A program made the translations under genes and the position numbers. Under the pieces are notes generated by a model, which was not told where the DNA came from, ran no database searches, and saw only the letters and a program-made list of their open reading frames with translations. Shown piece by piece: positions 9,446-17,804 of a DNA stretch of 64,000 nt (the stretch's first letter is position 1; every line of letters begins with the position of its first letter). The DNA is from an uncultured bacterium (GTDB lineage: Bacteria; Bacteroidota; Bacteroidia; Bacteroidales; Bacteroidaceae). The stretch is from the NCBI GenBank assembly GCA_905214795.1, contig CAJMNM010000004.1, positions 77,861-141,860 on the forward strand, written 5' to 3'.

Positions 9446-9601
9446 CTAAACGCATACGGTTATGAAATTCCCCGTAACCGTGCAGAAATATCATCCGGTA
9501 CGGTTACGGGCATCACCGCAACCGTGCAGAAAAAAACTCACAACCGTACAGGATGAAATTCGTAACCGTAGACAAAAAAGTTCGTAACCGTATGCGTTTA
9601 G
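9446..9601. repeat. 22-bp periodic AACCGT array bounded by a 21-bp inverted repeat
   Basis: CTAAACGCATACGGTTA (from 9446) and TAACCGTATGCGTTTAG (ending 9601) form the core of an inverted repeat matching at 20 of 21 positions. Between and including them, motif copies begin exactly 22 bp apart: GTAACCGT at 9474, GCAACCGT at 9518, ACAACCGT at 9540, GTAACCGT at 9562 and GTAACCGT at 9584. The units at 9452 and 9496 carry the motif in reverse (TACGGTTA). There are thus seven units, about two helical turns each, two of them inverted. The spacers (GCAGAAA, GATGAAATTC, GACAAAAAAGTTC) are less conserved. It could be a protein-binding array or a dispersed intergenic repeat. Confidence 0.75.
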
Positions 9602-10014
9602 ACTGCGGAAGAACCCGATTCATATTATATGATATCAGCTTAAATTTATACTCGTTATCTATCTGAATATCAACAAGAAACAACATAAAGACAAGGAGCT
9701 TTACATACTTGTCAATAAAGACAAAATAAGCATTCCATCTGCTTTAATTTTCCACGGATGGTTTTAGCCGCATTTTACTGTAAATAAAAACGATTTCACC
9801 GCAACCAATAAAAGACAAATTATCTTTACACCATACTTCCAAATCTGGCAAATTTATCGGTTTTCGTGGGTACAAATAATATAAAAACCAAAGGGCCGGA
9901 TAAGAGAAAACCGGCAGGAATAAAAACAAACTGTGCAATACCAACAGTTTGGTTCACGAATTAATCAGTCGTGATTTTTCATTTCAATCTGTGATTTTCA
10001 AATAAAATCCACAA
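9602..10014. other. Intergenic stretch without recognised gene
   Basis: This AT-rich segment between the repeat array and the aspA terminator holds only short ORFs without recognisable features. I see no RNA gene in it. Confidence 0.5.
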
Positions 10015-10056
10015 GTAAAAAATCCGTATGATTCACAATGTAAACCATACGGATTT
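10015..10056 (-). terminator. Rho-independent terminator of aspA
   Basis: On the minus strand AAATCCGTATG (10056-10046) pairs with CATACGGATTT (10030-10020), an 11-bp perfect stem with a 15-nt loop, and continues into a T run. It starts 58 bp after the aspA stop. Confidence 0.85.
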
Positions 10057-10113
10057 CATAAAAAGGTGTTTTTTATCGGGCAGAATATAATACTACATCA
10101 AACTCCCAATCAA

Positions 10114-11535
10114 TCAATGCTGTCTTTTAACCGGTTTAATCATGTTGGCCGGACTGAGTATATTGTCCAGTTCTTCCTTGCTCAGAATGTTTTTCTCCAG
10201 CACCAAATCATATACGCTACGTCCTGTTTTCATTGCTTCCTGAGCAATCAAGGTCGAATTGTCATAGCCGATATATGGATTCAGGGCTGTTACGACTCCA
10301 ATACTGTCATGCACTTCCGTCAGACATCTGTCGGGATTGCACGTAATACCGTCTATGCAGCGTTCGCGCAGCGTATCAAGGCCATTCATAAGCAGCTCGG
10401 CCGACTCAAAACAGCACTGAGCCATTACCGGCTCCATCGCGTTCAACTCCATTTGAGCCGCTTCTCCGGCCATCGTCACACACAAATCATTACCGATAAC
10501 CTTAAAGCAAATCTGATTCATCACTTCAGGAATAACCGGATTGACCTTACCCGGCATAATTGAAGAACCGGGCTGCATGGCAGGAAGATTAATCTCTGCC
10601 AGTCCACAGCGCGGACCGCTGGCCAACAGACGAAGGTCGTTACAAATCTTACTCAGCTTAACGGCCAGACGCTTCATTGCCGACGCGTAACCTACCATGC
10701 ACGACGTGTCTGAAGTAGCGCCGACCAAATCGTCTGCCAGCTTTATATCCCAGTCTGTAATCTCACGCAGCGCCTTGACACAAGCCTCGGCATAACCCGG
10801 TTCGGCGCAGATACCTGTACCGATAGCCGTAGCGCCCATGTTGACAGTCAGGAAATCTCTTGCCGCCTCATTAAGATGCTCAATCTCGTTACGTAATATA
10901 TTGGCAAAAGCGCCGAATGTCTGGCCCAACGTCATCGGCACAGCATCCTCAAGCTGCGTACGTCCCATCTTGATAACATCGGCAAACTCTTTACGTTTAT
11001 TGTCAAAGGACTCTATAAGCTGTTCAAGATGAGGAATAAGTGCCAGATGGGTGGCATAAAGTCCTAAATGAATGGCTGTGGGATAAGCATCGTTGGTAGA
11101 CTGTGAACAATTGACATGATCGTGAGGCGAACAATGCTCATATTCTCCCGGCTTATGACCGAGAATCTGCAAAGCTCTGTTGGCTATTACCTCATTGGCA
11201 TTCATGTTTGTACTGGTGCCGGCTCCTCCCTGAATCATATCAATGATAAACTCGTCATGCATCTTGCCGTCAATCAGTTCAAGACAAGCCTGTACAATCG
11301 CATTCTTTATATCATTATCCAAAAGATGAAGACTGTAGTTGGCTTCTGCCGCCGCCATCTTGGTAATCGCCATTCCTTTAATCAGCAACGGATAATCTTT
11401 CAGACAGGTATGACTGATACGGAAATTCTCTATTCCCCTCAATGTCTGGATGCCATATAAGGCATCAGCCGGAATATTACGTTCACCTATCAGGTCTTTC
11501 TCTACACGTGTTCTTTCATTCTTTTCTGTATTCAT
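10114..11535 (-). CDS. aspA: Aspartate ammonia-lyase
   Basis: The 473-residue protein belongs to the aspartase/fumarase superfamily and deaminates aspartate to fumarate in the cytoplasm, feeding the fumarate-reducing branch of anaerobic metabolism. The superfamily signature GSSIMPGKVNPV is present, and so are SQSTNDAYPTA and MGRTQLEDAVPMT. The N-terminal EKDLIGERNIPADALYGIQTLR is typical of aspartase rather than fumarase C. It is a single-gene unit with a near-perfect promoter upstream and a strong terminator downstream. Confidence 0.93.
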   Translation of the reverse strand: MNTEKNERTRVEKDLIGERNIPADALYGIQTLRGIENFRISHTCLKDYPLLIKGMAITKMAAAEANYSLHLLDNDIKNAIVQACLELIDGKMHDEFIIDMIQGGAGTSTNMNANEVIANRALQILGHKPGEYEHCSPHDHVNCSQSTNDAYPTAIHLGLYATHLALIPHLEQLIESFDNKRKEFADVIKMGRTQLEDAVPMTLGQTFGAFANILRNEIEHLNEAARDFLTVNMGATAIGTGICAEPGYAEACVKALREITDWDIKLADDLVGATSDTSCMVGYASAMKRLAVKLSKICNDLRLLASGPRCGLAEINLPAMQPGSSIMPGKVNPVIPEVMNQICFKVIGNDLCVTMAGEAAQMELNAMEPVMAQCCFESAELLMNGLDTLRERCIDGITCNPDRCLTEVHDSIGVVTALNPYIGYDNSTLIAQEAMKTGRSVYDLVLEKNILSKEELDNILSPANMIKPVKRQH

Positions 11536-11568
11536 AGTACATTCTGATAAAAGTTATTAAACTAATAT

Positions 11569-11599
11569 CAAATATAAGCATTGACAAATTGTCAGCAAA
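11569..11599 (-). promoter_or_regulatory. Promoter of aspA
   Basis: The minus strand has TTTG (11599-11596), 19 bp, then TATATTTG (11576-11569), a full match to the Bacteroidetes TTTG-N19-TAnnTTTG promoter. It lies 33 bp upstream of the aspA start. Confidence 0.8.
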
Positions 11600-11731
11600 A
11601 GAAGAATATATAATATTTTATAAAAGACATGTTAATTAAATACAACCCGAAATCAAATACTTTTAATAACACTTTGAAAACCGAATAAAAAGATGATAGA
11701 TTCTCATCCATATTGCCACTCATGGCATGGA

Positions 11732-11776
11732 AAAGGGGGTAAAGTTATAAGAAGACTCCATAACTCTACCCCCTTT
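11732..11776 (-). terminator. Terminator of rnr
   Basis: AAAGGGGGTA-AGTTAT and its near-complement pair around an AGAAGACTC loop. On the minus strand the helix is followed by CTTTTCC. It lies 26 bp after the rnr stop. Confidence 0.7.
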
Positions 11777-11802
11777 ACTTAACTAAAAAGATATCTCTTT
11801 AT

Positions 11803-14028
11803 TTACGCTTTGACTAAAGCATAATCCAGTTGTTTCTTCTCAAGATTAGCTTTTGCCACCTTCACCTTTACAGCATCTCCCAAAGAATAACGATGATGAT
11901 GCTTGCGGCCCCACAAACAATAATTACGCTCATCAAATTCATAATAATCATCATCCAAATCGCGTAACGGCACAAGTCCCTCACATTTGTTCTCGTTAAT
12001 CTCTACATACAAGCCGAATTCTGTCACGCCACTGATTGTTCCTTCGAAAACCTGTCCCAAACGGGCACTCATGAACTCAACCTGCTTGTACTTGATGCTG
12101 GCACGTTCGGCAGACGCGGCAAGCTGCTCCATCGCGCTGCTTTGCTCACAAAGTTCCTCATACTTATCCTGGCTGACACTTCTTCCGCCAAGCGCATAAC
12201 GGGTAAGCAAACGATGAACCATCACATCCGGATAACGGCGGATTGGCGAAGTAAAATGCGTATAGTAATCAAAAGCCAATCCATAATGGCCGATATTATG
12301 CGTACTGTAACGTGCTTTCATCATGGCCCTGAGCGAAACCGTCTCTATAAGATTCTGCTCTTTCTTTCCCTGCACTTCTGACAACAGTTTGTTCAGTCCT
12401 TTGCTGACTTCTGTCTTTGTTCCGGTGGTTTTCAGCTTATAACCGAACTTCACGACAAAATCACTAAGGTTCAACAGTTTGTTGGGATCCGGCAAATCAT
12501 GTATTCGATAGGGGAATGTCTTAGGCTTTTTATTCTTCGGCACTTTTCCTATACTTTCTGCCACCGTTCTATTGGCAAGCAGCATAAATTCCTCGACCAG
12601 TTTATTGGCGTCCTTAGCTACTTTAAAATAGACACCGACGGGCGTTCCCTTCTCGTCTATTTCAAAACGTACCTCACTGCGTTCAAAATTTATGGCACCA
12701 TTCTGGAAACGTTTTGCTCTCAGCTGTTTGGCCAGCCGGTTCAATTCAATCAGTTCTTCCGTGAAACGCTCTGCCGGTATCGCGCCGGGACCGCTAAAGG
12801 CCGGATCGGCAGCATGATCACCGGGAGCATTATAATCCTCGGGTGAAGCCTCATGATTCTTTTCCAAAACATCCTGAACCTCCTCATAAGTAAACCGTCT
12901 GTCGCTTCTGATGACAGTATGTGCCAGATGCCAGTCTTTGACCGTAGCCTGCTCGTCCAACTTAAATATCACGCTATACGCCAGCTTATCTTCATCGGGA
13001 CGTAACGAACAGATGAAATTACAAAGACGTTCGGGCAACATCGGAATCGTACGGTCCACCAGATACACACTTGTGGCACGCTTTACCGCTTCCTTATCAA
13101 TAATACTGCCCTCTTTTACATAATGGGATACATCCGCAATATGCACACCAATTTCCCATAAACCGTTCTCCAGTTTCCGGATAGACAGTGCGTCATCAAA
13201 ATCCTTCGCGTCACGGGGGTCAATCGTGAAGGTTGTAACCTTTCTCATATCCTCACGCTTCGCAATTTCCTCATCGGTTATGCCCGGATCTATCTTTTCG
13301 GCCGCCTCTTCAACCTCTTTCGGATAAGAATAAGGCAAACCATATTCAGCCAGGATGGCATGCATCTCAGTGGTGTTGTCGCCACTCTTTCCAAGAATAT
13401 CTATGACCTTGCCAATCGGATTCTTCGCGTTTTCGGGCCACTCGGTAATCTTCACTACGGCCTTATCGCCCGTCTTACCTCCTTTAAGCGCGCGTTTCGG
13501 AATAAAAATATCATTAGCCAGCGTCCTGTCCTCAGTCTGTAAGAAAGCAAAGTCTTTACGGACCTCGAGAGTTCCCACAAAATTCTTATCATTGCGCTTC
13601 AATATTTCTATAACCTGCGCTTCGCGCAAATGGTGCTTTCTACGTGCCAGTAACGTCACTTTCACCTTATCGCCGTTCATGGCATGCATGGCATTACGTT
13701 CTGCCACAAAGACCGGCTCACCGCCATCAAGCGGAGTCACTGTATTCTTACCGTTAGCCTTACGGTTGAATATCGCCTCAAACACCTGATCACTTGTATT
13801 GAGACAATACTGCTGTTTACCGTTATCCTTGATATAGTCATCCAAAGCCAGATCTTCCAACAAATCCATGCATAGCATTTTGGTAGGATGGGTATCAAGT
13901 TTCAATTCTTTAAATATCTCTTTCAGGCTGTAGAGCTTCTCGGGATTATCCTGAAAAAGCTCTATAAGCATTTTGGACAAATCTTTTTTCTTCAGGCGTT
14001 TTCCGCCCTTTTTTCCTGTCTTTCCCAT
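11803..14028 (-). CDS. rnr: Ribonuclease R
   Basis: RNase R is a processive 3'-5' exoribonuclease that degrades structured RNA. The 741-residue protein has a Lys-rich N-terminus, cold-shock RNA-binding domains (residues ~75-225), the RNB catalytic domain with the metal-binding FTIDPRDAKDFDDALS at about residue 270 and VDRTIPMLPERLCNFICSL, and a C-terminal S1 domain (GQVFEGTISGVTEFGLYVEI). A candidate -7 box reading TAAATTTG on the minus strand lies at 14087-14080, back to back with the promoter of the cation efflux gene. Confidence 0.95.
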   Translation of the reverse strand: MGKTGKKGGKRLKKKDLSKMLIELFQDNPEKLYSLKEIFKELKLDTHPTKMLCMDLLEDLALDDYIKDNGKQQYCLNTSDQVFEAIFNRKANGKNTVTPLDGGEPVFVAERNAMHAMNGDKVKVTLLARRKHHLREAQVIEILKRNDKNFVGTLEVRKDFAFLQTEDRTLANDIFIPKRALKGGKTGDKAVVKITEWPENAKNPIGKVIDILGKSGDNTTEMHAILAEYGLPYSYPKEVEEAAEKIDPGITDEEIAKREDMRKVTTFTIDPRDAKDFDDALSIRKLENGLWEIGVHIADVSHYVKEGSIIDKEAVKRATSVYLVDRTIPMLPERLCNFICSLRPDEDKLAYSVIFKLDEQATVKDWHLAHTVIRSDRRFTYEEVQDVLEKNHEASPEDYNAPGDHAADPAFSGPGAIPAERFTEELIELNRLAKQLRAKRFQNGAINFERSEVRFEIDEKGTPVGVYFKVAKDANKLVEEFMLLANRTVAESIGKVPKNKKPKTFPYRIHDLPDPNKLLNLSDFVVKFGYKLKTTGTKTEVSKGLNKLLSEVQGKKEQNLIETVSLRAMMKARYSTHNIGHYGLAFDYYTHFTSPIRRYPDVMVHRLLTRYALGGRSVSQDKYEELCEQSSAMEQLAASAERASIKYKQVEFMSARLGQVFEGTISGVTEFGLYVEINENKCEGLVPLRDLDDDYYEFDERNYCLWGRKHHHRYSLGDAVKVKVAKANLEKKQLDYALVKA

Positions 14029-14131
14029 ATCGTGTAACTTTAAGGGTTATTTTTCCGGATAACTTTGCTGCAAGTTAGCCAAATTTATTGATTCTACCCG
14101 TTTTTTATCTCTTATTTTTTCTGAAATATTG

Positions 14132-14139
14132 TATCTTTG
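14132..14139 (+). promoter_or_regulatory. -7 box of the cation efflux / SDR / PAP2 / sufE operon
   Basis: TATCTTTG lies 30 bp before the ATG at 14169. Because transcription would begin after this box, the longer in-frame start at 14088 cannot be used, which decides the start of the cation efflux gene. Confidence 0.6.
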
Positions 14140-14168
14140 TAGCCTGTCAAATTAAAATGCGCAGAACT

Positions 14169-15092
14169 ATGGAACAAGAGAAACGGACAAAGGAAATTTA
14201 CCGGGTAACCTGGATTGGCAGCGCGGTCAATTTCCTGTTAGTTGCATTGAAATTCATTGCCGGAATAATAGCAGGCAGTGCGGCCATGGTTGCGGATGCC
14301 GTACACTCCCTTTCCGATTTCATTACCGACGTGGTGGTTATCGCTTTCGTAAAACTATCCAACAAACCACAAGATAAAGACCATGACTACGGGCATGGAA
14401 AATATGAGACACTGGCTACAGCCATTATCGGAATAACTCTGCTTGGCGTTGGTGTCGGAATATGCTGGAACGGGCTGATGGCCATTAAAGCCGTATGGAA
14501 CGGACAGGTACTCGACGCCCCGGGATGGCTCGCATTCGCAGCAGCCATTATCTCAATTGTAGCGAAAGAAATACTTTACCGGTATACCGTAGCTGTAGGA
14601 AAACGTACAGAATCCGCAGCCGTGATTGCCAACGCATGGCATCACCGCAGCGACGCACTCTCGTCTATCGGAACCGCTGTCGGTATCGGAGGCGCCATTC
14701 TTCTTGGTCCGAACTGGCGCGTGCTGGACCCTATCGCAGCAGTTGTTGTCAGTTTCTTTATTATAAAGGTTGCTGTCGAATTGCTTAAACCGTGTATCGA
14801 CGAACTGACAGAAAGATCTCTGCCCGACGAAGTGGAAGAACGCATAGAACAAATCGCAAACGAAACGCCTGGCGTAAGCGGTCTGCATAACCTGAGAACC
14901 AGACGCATCGGAAGTCACTATGCCATTGAAATGCACATCCGTATGGACGGCCATCTCACCCTAAACGAGGCACACGCCAAAGCATCTGAAATAGAAAAGA
15001 AACTGCGTGAAGTATACGGCAAGCAAACTCATCTAGGAATACATGTAGAGCCGGTTAAGAACGCTGACGGAAAATACGACCACGAAAACTAA
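14169..15092 (+). CDS. Cation diffusion facilitator family transporter
   Basis: This is an inner-membrane CDF exporter (307 residues from this start), expected to move divalent metals such as Zn, Mn or Fe out of the cytoplasm in exchange for protons. TM2 carries the metal motif ADAVHSLSD and TM5 carries AWHHRSDALSS (HxxxD in both). The C-terminal cytoplasmic domain (from about residue 200, EERIEQIANETPGVSGLHNLRTR) matches the family dimerisation domain. An alternative ATG four codons upstream (14157) is possible. The SDR gene follows after 13 bp. Confidence 0.92.
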   Translation: MEQEKRTKEIYRVTWIGSAVNFLLVALKFIAGIIAGSAAMVADAVHSLSDFITDVVVIAFVKLSNKPQDKDHDYGHGKYETLATAIIGITLLGVGVGICWNGLMAIKAVWNGQVLDAPGWLAFAAAIISIVAKEILYRYTVAVGKRTESAAVIANAWHHRSDALSSIGTAVGIGGAILLGPNWRVLDPIAAVVVSFFIIKVAVELLKPCIDELTERSLPDEVEERIEQIANETPGVSGLHNLRTRRIGSHYAIEMHIRMDGHLTLNEAHAKASEIEKKLREVYGKQTHLGIHVEPVKNADGKYDHEN

Positions 15093-15105
15093 AAACAGAC
15101 ATACC

Positions 15106-16143
15106 ATGAAAATATTAGTAACAGGAGCCAGCGGCTTTATCGGCAGCTTTGTTGTCGAGGAAGGACTGAAACGCGGACACAAGATGTGGGCCGGCGTGCG
15201 CCCCACCAGCAGCAGACAGTATCTGCAGGACAAAGCCATATTAACAGTGGACCTGGACCTGGCACATCCCGAAGTTCTGCGTAAACAACTGGAAAAATGT
15301 AAAACAGAATTTGGGGGATGGGATATTATCGTACACGCTGCAGGCGCTACCAAATGTGTTCACCGCGACGGTTTTTTCCATACCAATACAGACGGAACAC
15401 GCCACCTGGCCGAAACATTATGTCAACTGGACATGGTGCCACAACGCTTTATATTCATCAGTTCGTTAAGCGTCTACGGTGCCATAAGGGAGCAAGCCAT
15501 CAGAACGGCAACCCCGGACAACCCGTGGGTTTACGCGCCAATACAGGAAGACGACGAGCCTCATCCCAACACGGCCTACGGAGAAAGCAAATTGGCAGCC
15601 GAACAGGTCTTAAAGGAAATGAAAGATTTTCCCTATGTCATTCTCAGACCAACCGGAGTTTACGGCCCCAGAGAAAAAGACTATTTCATGATGGCTCAGA
15701 GTATCAAACAACATATTGACTTCAGTGTCGGTTTCCGCCCTCAGGAAATTACATTTGTCTATGTCAAAGACCTGGTTCAAGCCATTTATCTGGCCATGGA
15801 GAAGGACGTTATAGGACGTGCCTTCTTTATCAGCGACGGACAAATCTACCACAGCAGCACCTTCAGTGACCTTATCGCGGAAGAAATGGGACATCCTTTT
15901 TTCGTAAAGATTAAAGCGCCTGTCTGGCTTCTGCGCGGCATTTGCACCATAAACGGTACAATCAGTTCATGGCGAGGACGAACGACAACACTCAACAAAG
16001 ACAAATATCACATTTTAAGACAGCGTAACTGGCAATGTGACATTAAACCGGCTTTAACGGAACTGGGATACCAACCACAATATTCATTGAAACAAGGTGT
16101 AAAAGAAACAATACAATGGTACAAGAAGGAAGGATGGCTTTAA
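15106..16143 (+). CDS. NAD(P)-dependent epimerase/dehydratase-type SDR
   Basis: This extended short-chain dehydrogenase has the Rossmann motif TGASGFIGSF at residues 6-15, an HAAGATK segment, Ser in FISSLSVYG and the catalytic Tyr158-x3-Lys162 in AYGESKLAAE. Substrate cannot be read from sequence. It overlaps the next gene, an AUR1-like PAP2 membrane protein, which points to lipid work. A 3-ketosphinganine reductase role, known for an SDR at the BT_0972 locus of Bacteroides thetaiotaomicron, is a possibility that I infer from this context only. Sugar-nucleotide or sterol-type substrates are alternatives. Confidence 0.85.
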   Translation: MKILVTGASGFIGSFVVEEGLKRGHKMWAGVRPTSSRQYLQDKAILTVDLDLAHPEVLRKQLEKCKTEFGGWDIIVHAAGATKCVHRDGFFHTNTDGTRHLAETLCQLDMVPQRFIFISSLSVYGAIREQAIRTATPDNPWVYAPIQEDDEPHPNTAYGESKLAAEQVLKEMKDFPYVILRPTGVYGPREKDYFMMAQSIKQHIDFSVGFRPQEITFVYVKDLVQAIYLAMEKDVIGRAFFISDGQIYHSSTFSDLIAEEMGHPFFVKIKAPVWLLRGICTINGTISSWRGRTTTLNKDKYHILRQRNWQCDIKPALTELGYQPQYSLKQGVKETIQWYKKEGWL

Positions 16144-17159
16144 CCGGCACTAAGTTAGCAGACAGAGTACGACAGCTTTTTCTACCGTCAGACATGGGTA
16201 AAGGACTGTGGCCTATGGATTTGCTTGTCATAACCTACGCCATGCTGACGCTGGGTTTCACCGCGGTATTGTGGCATCAGCTGGCCAATCCCTGGTCTTT
16301 GGTGACAAACCGTATCACAGTATTCATATTGATTGCTGTCATGTGGGGGATATATCGTATTTGGCCAACACGACTGATGTCTTTCTTCCGGATTTCCCTG
16401 CAAATGACGCTGCTCAACTTATGGTATCCCGAAACGTACGAATTCAACTGCATCCGTCCCAATCTGGACCATGTTTTCGCGAAATGCGACGCCATCCTGT
16501 TTGGTTGCCAGCCGTCACTGGAATTCAGCAGGCTGTGTCCATGGGAATGGTTCTGCGAAGCGGTTAACATGGGATATTTTTCCTACTATCCCATGATATT
16601 GCTTGTAATGATGTTCTTTGCCTTTTGCAGATACAAAAAATATGAACGCGCGTCATTTGTCGTAATGTGTTCGTTCTTCATTTTCTATTTTATATACATA
16701 TTTCTACCCGTAGCAGGTCCTCAGTTTTATTTCTGGGCTGTAGGAACAGATACTGTAGCAAACGGCATATTCCCTCAATTAGGCACTTATTTCAGCAATC
16801 ATACCGAAATGTTAACAGCACCGGGAAACCCCAACGGTCTGTTTTACGGACTGGTCAACTGGGCACAGGAAACAGGAGAGCATCCTACGGCTGCCTTTCC
16901 AAGCTCACATATAGGCATCACACTCATTCTGCTTTATCTGGTCTATCCCGAAAGCAAGAAACTGTTTTATATTCTTTTGCCTTTTTCAGTCTTACTGGCT
17001 TTGGCAACCGTATATATTCAGGCGCATTATCTCATCGATGCCTTTGCCGGTGTACTTACATCCATACCGGTTTTCTTCCTGAGTCAGTGGCTCTATAATG
17101 TATTCTTCAACAAAGAGTCCGGAACAGAGCATCATACGGTTTCCGCTTCAAGAAAATAA
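16116..17159 (+). CDS. PAP2-family membrane protein resembling AUR1/inositol phosphorylceramide synthase
   Basis: The 347-residue protein has about six to seven membrane segments and the two late PAP2/AUR1 motifs: AAFPSSHIGIT (His of motif C2/D3) and IQAHYLIDAFAG (His and Asp of motif C3/D4). AUR1-type enzymes move a phospho-headgroup onto ceramide; PAP2 enzymes hydrolyse lipid phosphates. Bacteroidetes make sphingolipids, so a headgroup transferase is plausible, but this is inference. The gene begins inside the end of the SDR gene (28-nt overlap, or 10 nt if the ATG at 16134 is used), so the two are probably coupled. Confidence 0.8.
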   Translation: MVQEGRMALTGTKLADRVRQLFLPSDMGKGLWPMDLLVITYAMLTLGFTAVLWHQLANPWSLVTNRITVFILIAVMWGIYRIWPTRLMSFFRISLQMTLLNLWYPETYEFNCIRPNLDHVFAKCDAILFGCQPSLEFSRLCPWEWFCEAVNMGYFSYYPMILLVMMFFAFCRYKKYERASFVVMCSFFIFYFIYIFLPVAGPQFYFWAVGTDTVANGIFPQLGTYFSNHTEMLTAPGNPNGLFYGLVNWAQETGEHPTAAFPSSHIGITLILLYLVYPESKKLFYILLPFSVLLALATVYIQAHYLIDAFAGVLTSIPVFFLSQWLYNVFFNKESGTEHHTVSASRK

Positions 17160-17214
17160 ACACAGCCTCTTCGGCGCTATAATATAAAAACAAACTATTA
17201 ACGATAATCAAAAC

Positions 17215-17640
17215 ATGGAGACAATCAACGAACTACAAGACGAAGTTATTGAGGAATTCAGTGACTTTGATGACTGGATGGACAAATACCAGTTACTGAT
17301 TGACCTGGGCAGCGAAGAAAAGCCACTCCCTGAACAATATAAAACGGACCAGAATCTGATTGACGGCTGCCAAAGTCGTGTATGGCTTCAGGCTGACATG
17401 AAAGACGGTCTGTTATACTTTCAGGCTGAAAGCGACGCACTTATTGTAAAAGGTATTGTCGCGCTATTAATCAGAGTTCTCAGCGGACATACACCTGATG
17501 AGATTCTTAATGCCGACCTTTATTTTATTGACCGTATCGGTCTGAAAGAACACTTGTCACCGACCCGGAGCAACGGTCTTCTGGCCATGCTTAAACAAAT
17601 GAAAATGTACGCTCTGGCTTATAAAGCAAAAGAGGCATAA
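17215..17640 (+). CDS. sufE: SufE-family Fe-S cluster sulfur acceptor
   Basis: SufE takes persulfide sulfur from the cysteine desulfurase SufS and passes it to the SufBCD scaffold. The 141-residue protein has the family core DKYQLLIDLGSEEKPLPEQYKTD and the acceptor Cys52 in IDGCQSRVW. It lies 55 bp after the PAP2 gene, at the end of the operon, with no other suf gene nearby. Confidence 0.93.
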   Translation: METINELQDEVIEEFSDFDDWMDKYQLLIDLGSEEKPLPEQYKTDQNLIDGCQSRVWLQADMKDGLLYFQAESDALIVKGIVALLIRVLSGHTPDEILNADLYFIDRIGLKEHLSPTRSNGLLAMLKQMKMYALAYKAKEA

Positions 17641-17649
17641 ACAAAAAGA

Positions 17650-17688
17650 CAGAGGAGGCCGGCCTTAAAAAACGGCCTTCCCCCTCTG
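17650..17688 (+). terminator. Hairpin terminator after sufE
   Basis: CAGAGG (17650-17655) pairs with CCTCTG (17683-17688) and an inner GGCC/GGCC pairing around TTAAAAAAC extends the helix. The T tract is weak. Confidence 0.55.
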
Positions 17689-17804
17689 CTTCTCATCCCC
17701 CAAAATATGCTATATATATTTACTAATACCTGATTTGTAAGCTATAATACATTATCACCATCTTTTCATACAAACATTATAATCTTACCCCTTTGTTCCA
17801 TAAA

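Noticed and set aside
9278..9556. 92-codon plus-strand ORF in the large intergenic region
   Set aside because: It runs into the 22-bp repeat array, has no domain or signal, and its composition follows the AT-rich intergenic background.
9446..9601. CRISPR array
   Set aside because: Repeats are only 6-10 bp, some are inverted, spacers are ~14 bp, and no cas gene is in the window.
9744..9944. 66-codon minus-strand ORF
   Set aside because: It has no recognisable features and no promoter; it is probably chance.
14088..14168. Longer start of the cation efflux protein
   Set aside because: The -7 box at 14132-14139 lies inside that extension, so it would not be transcribed.
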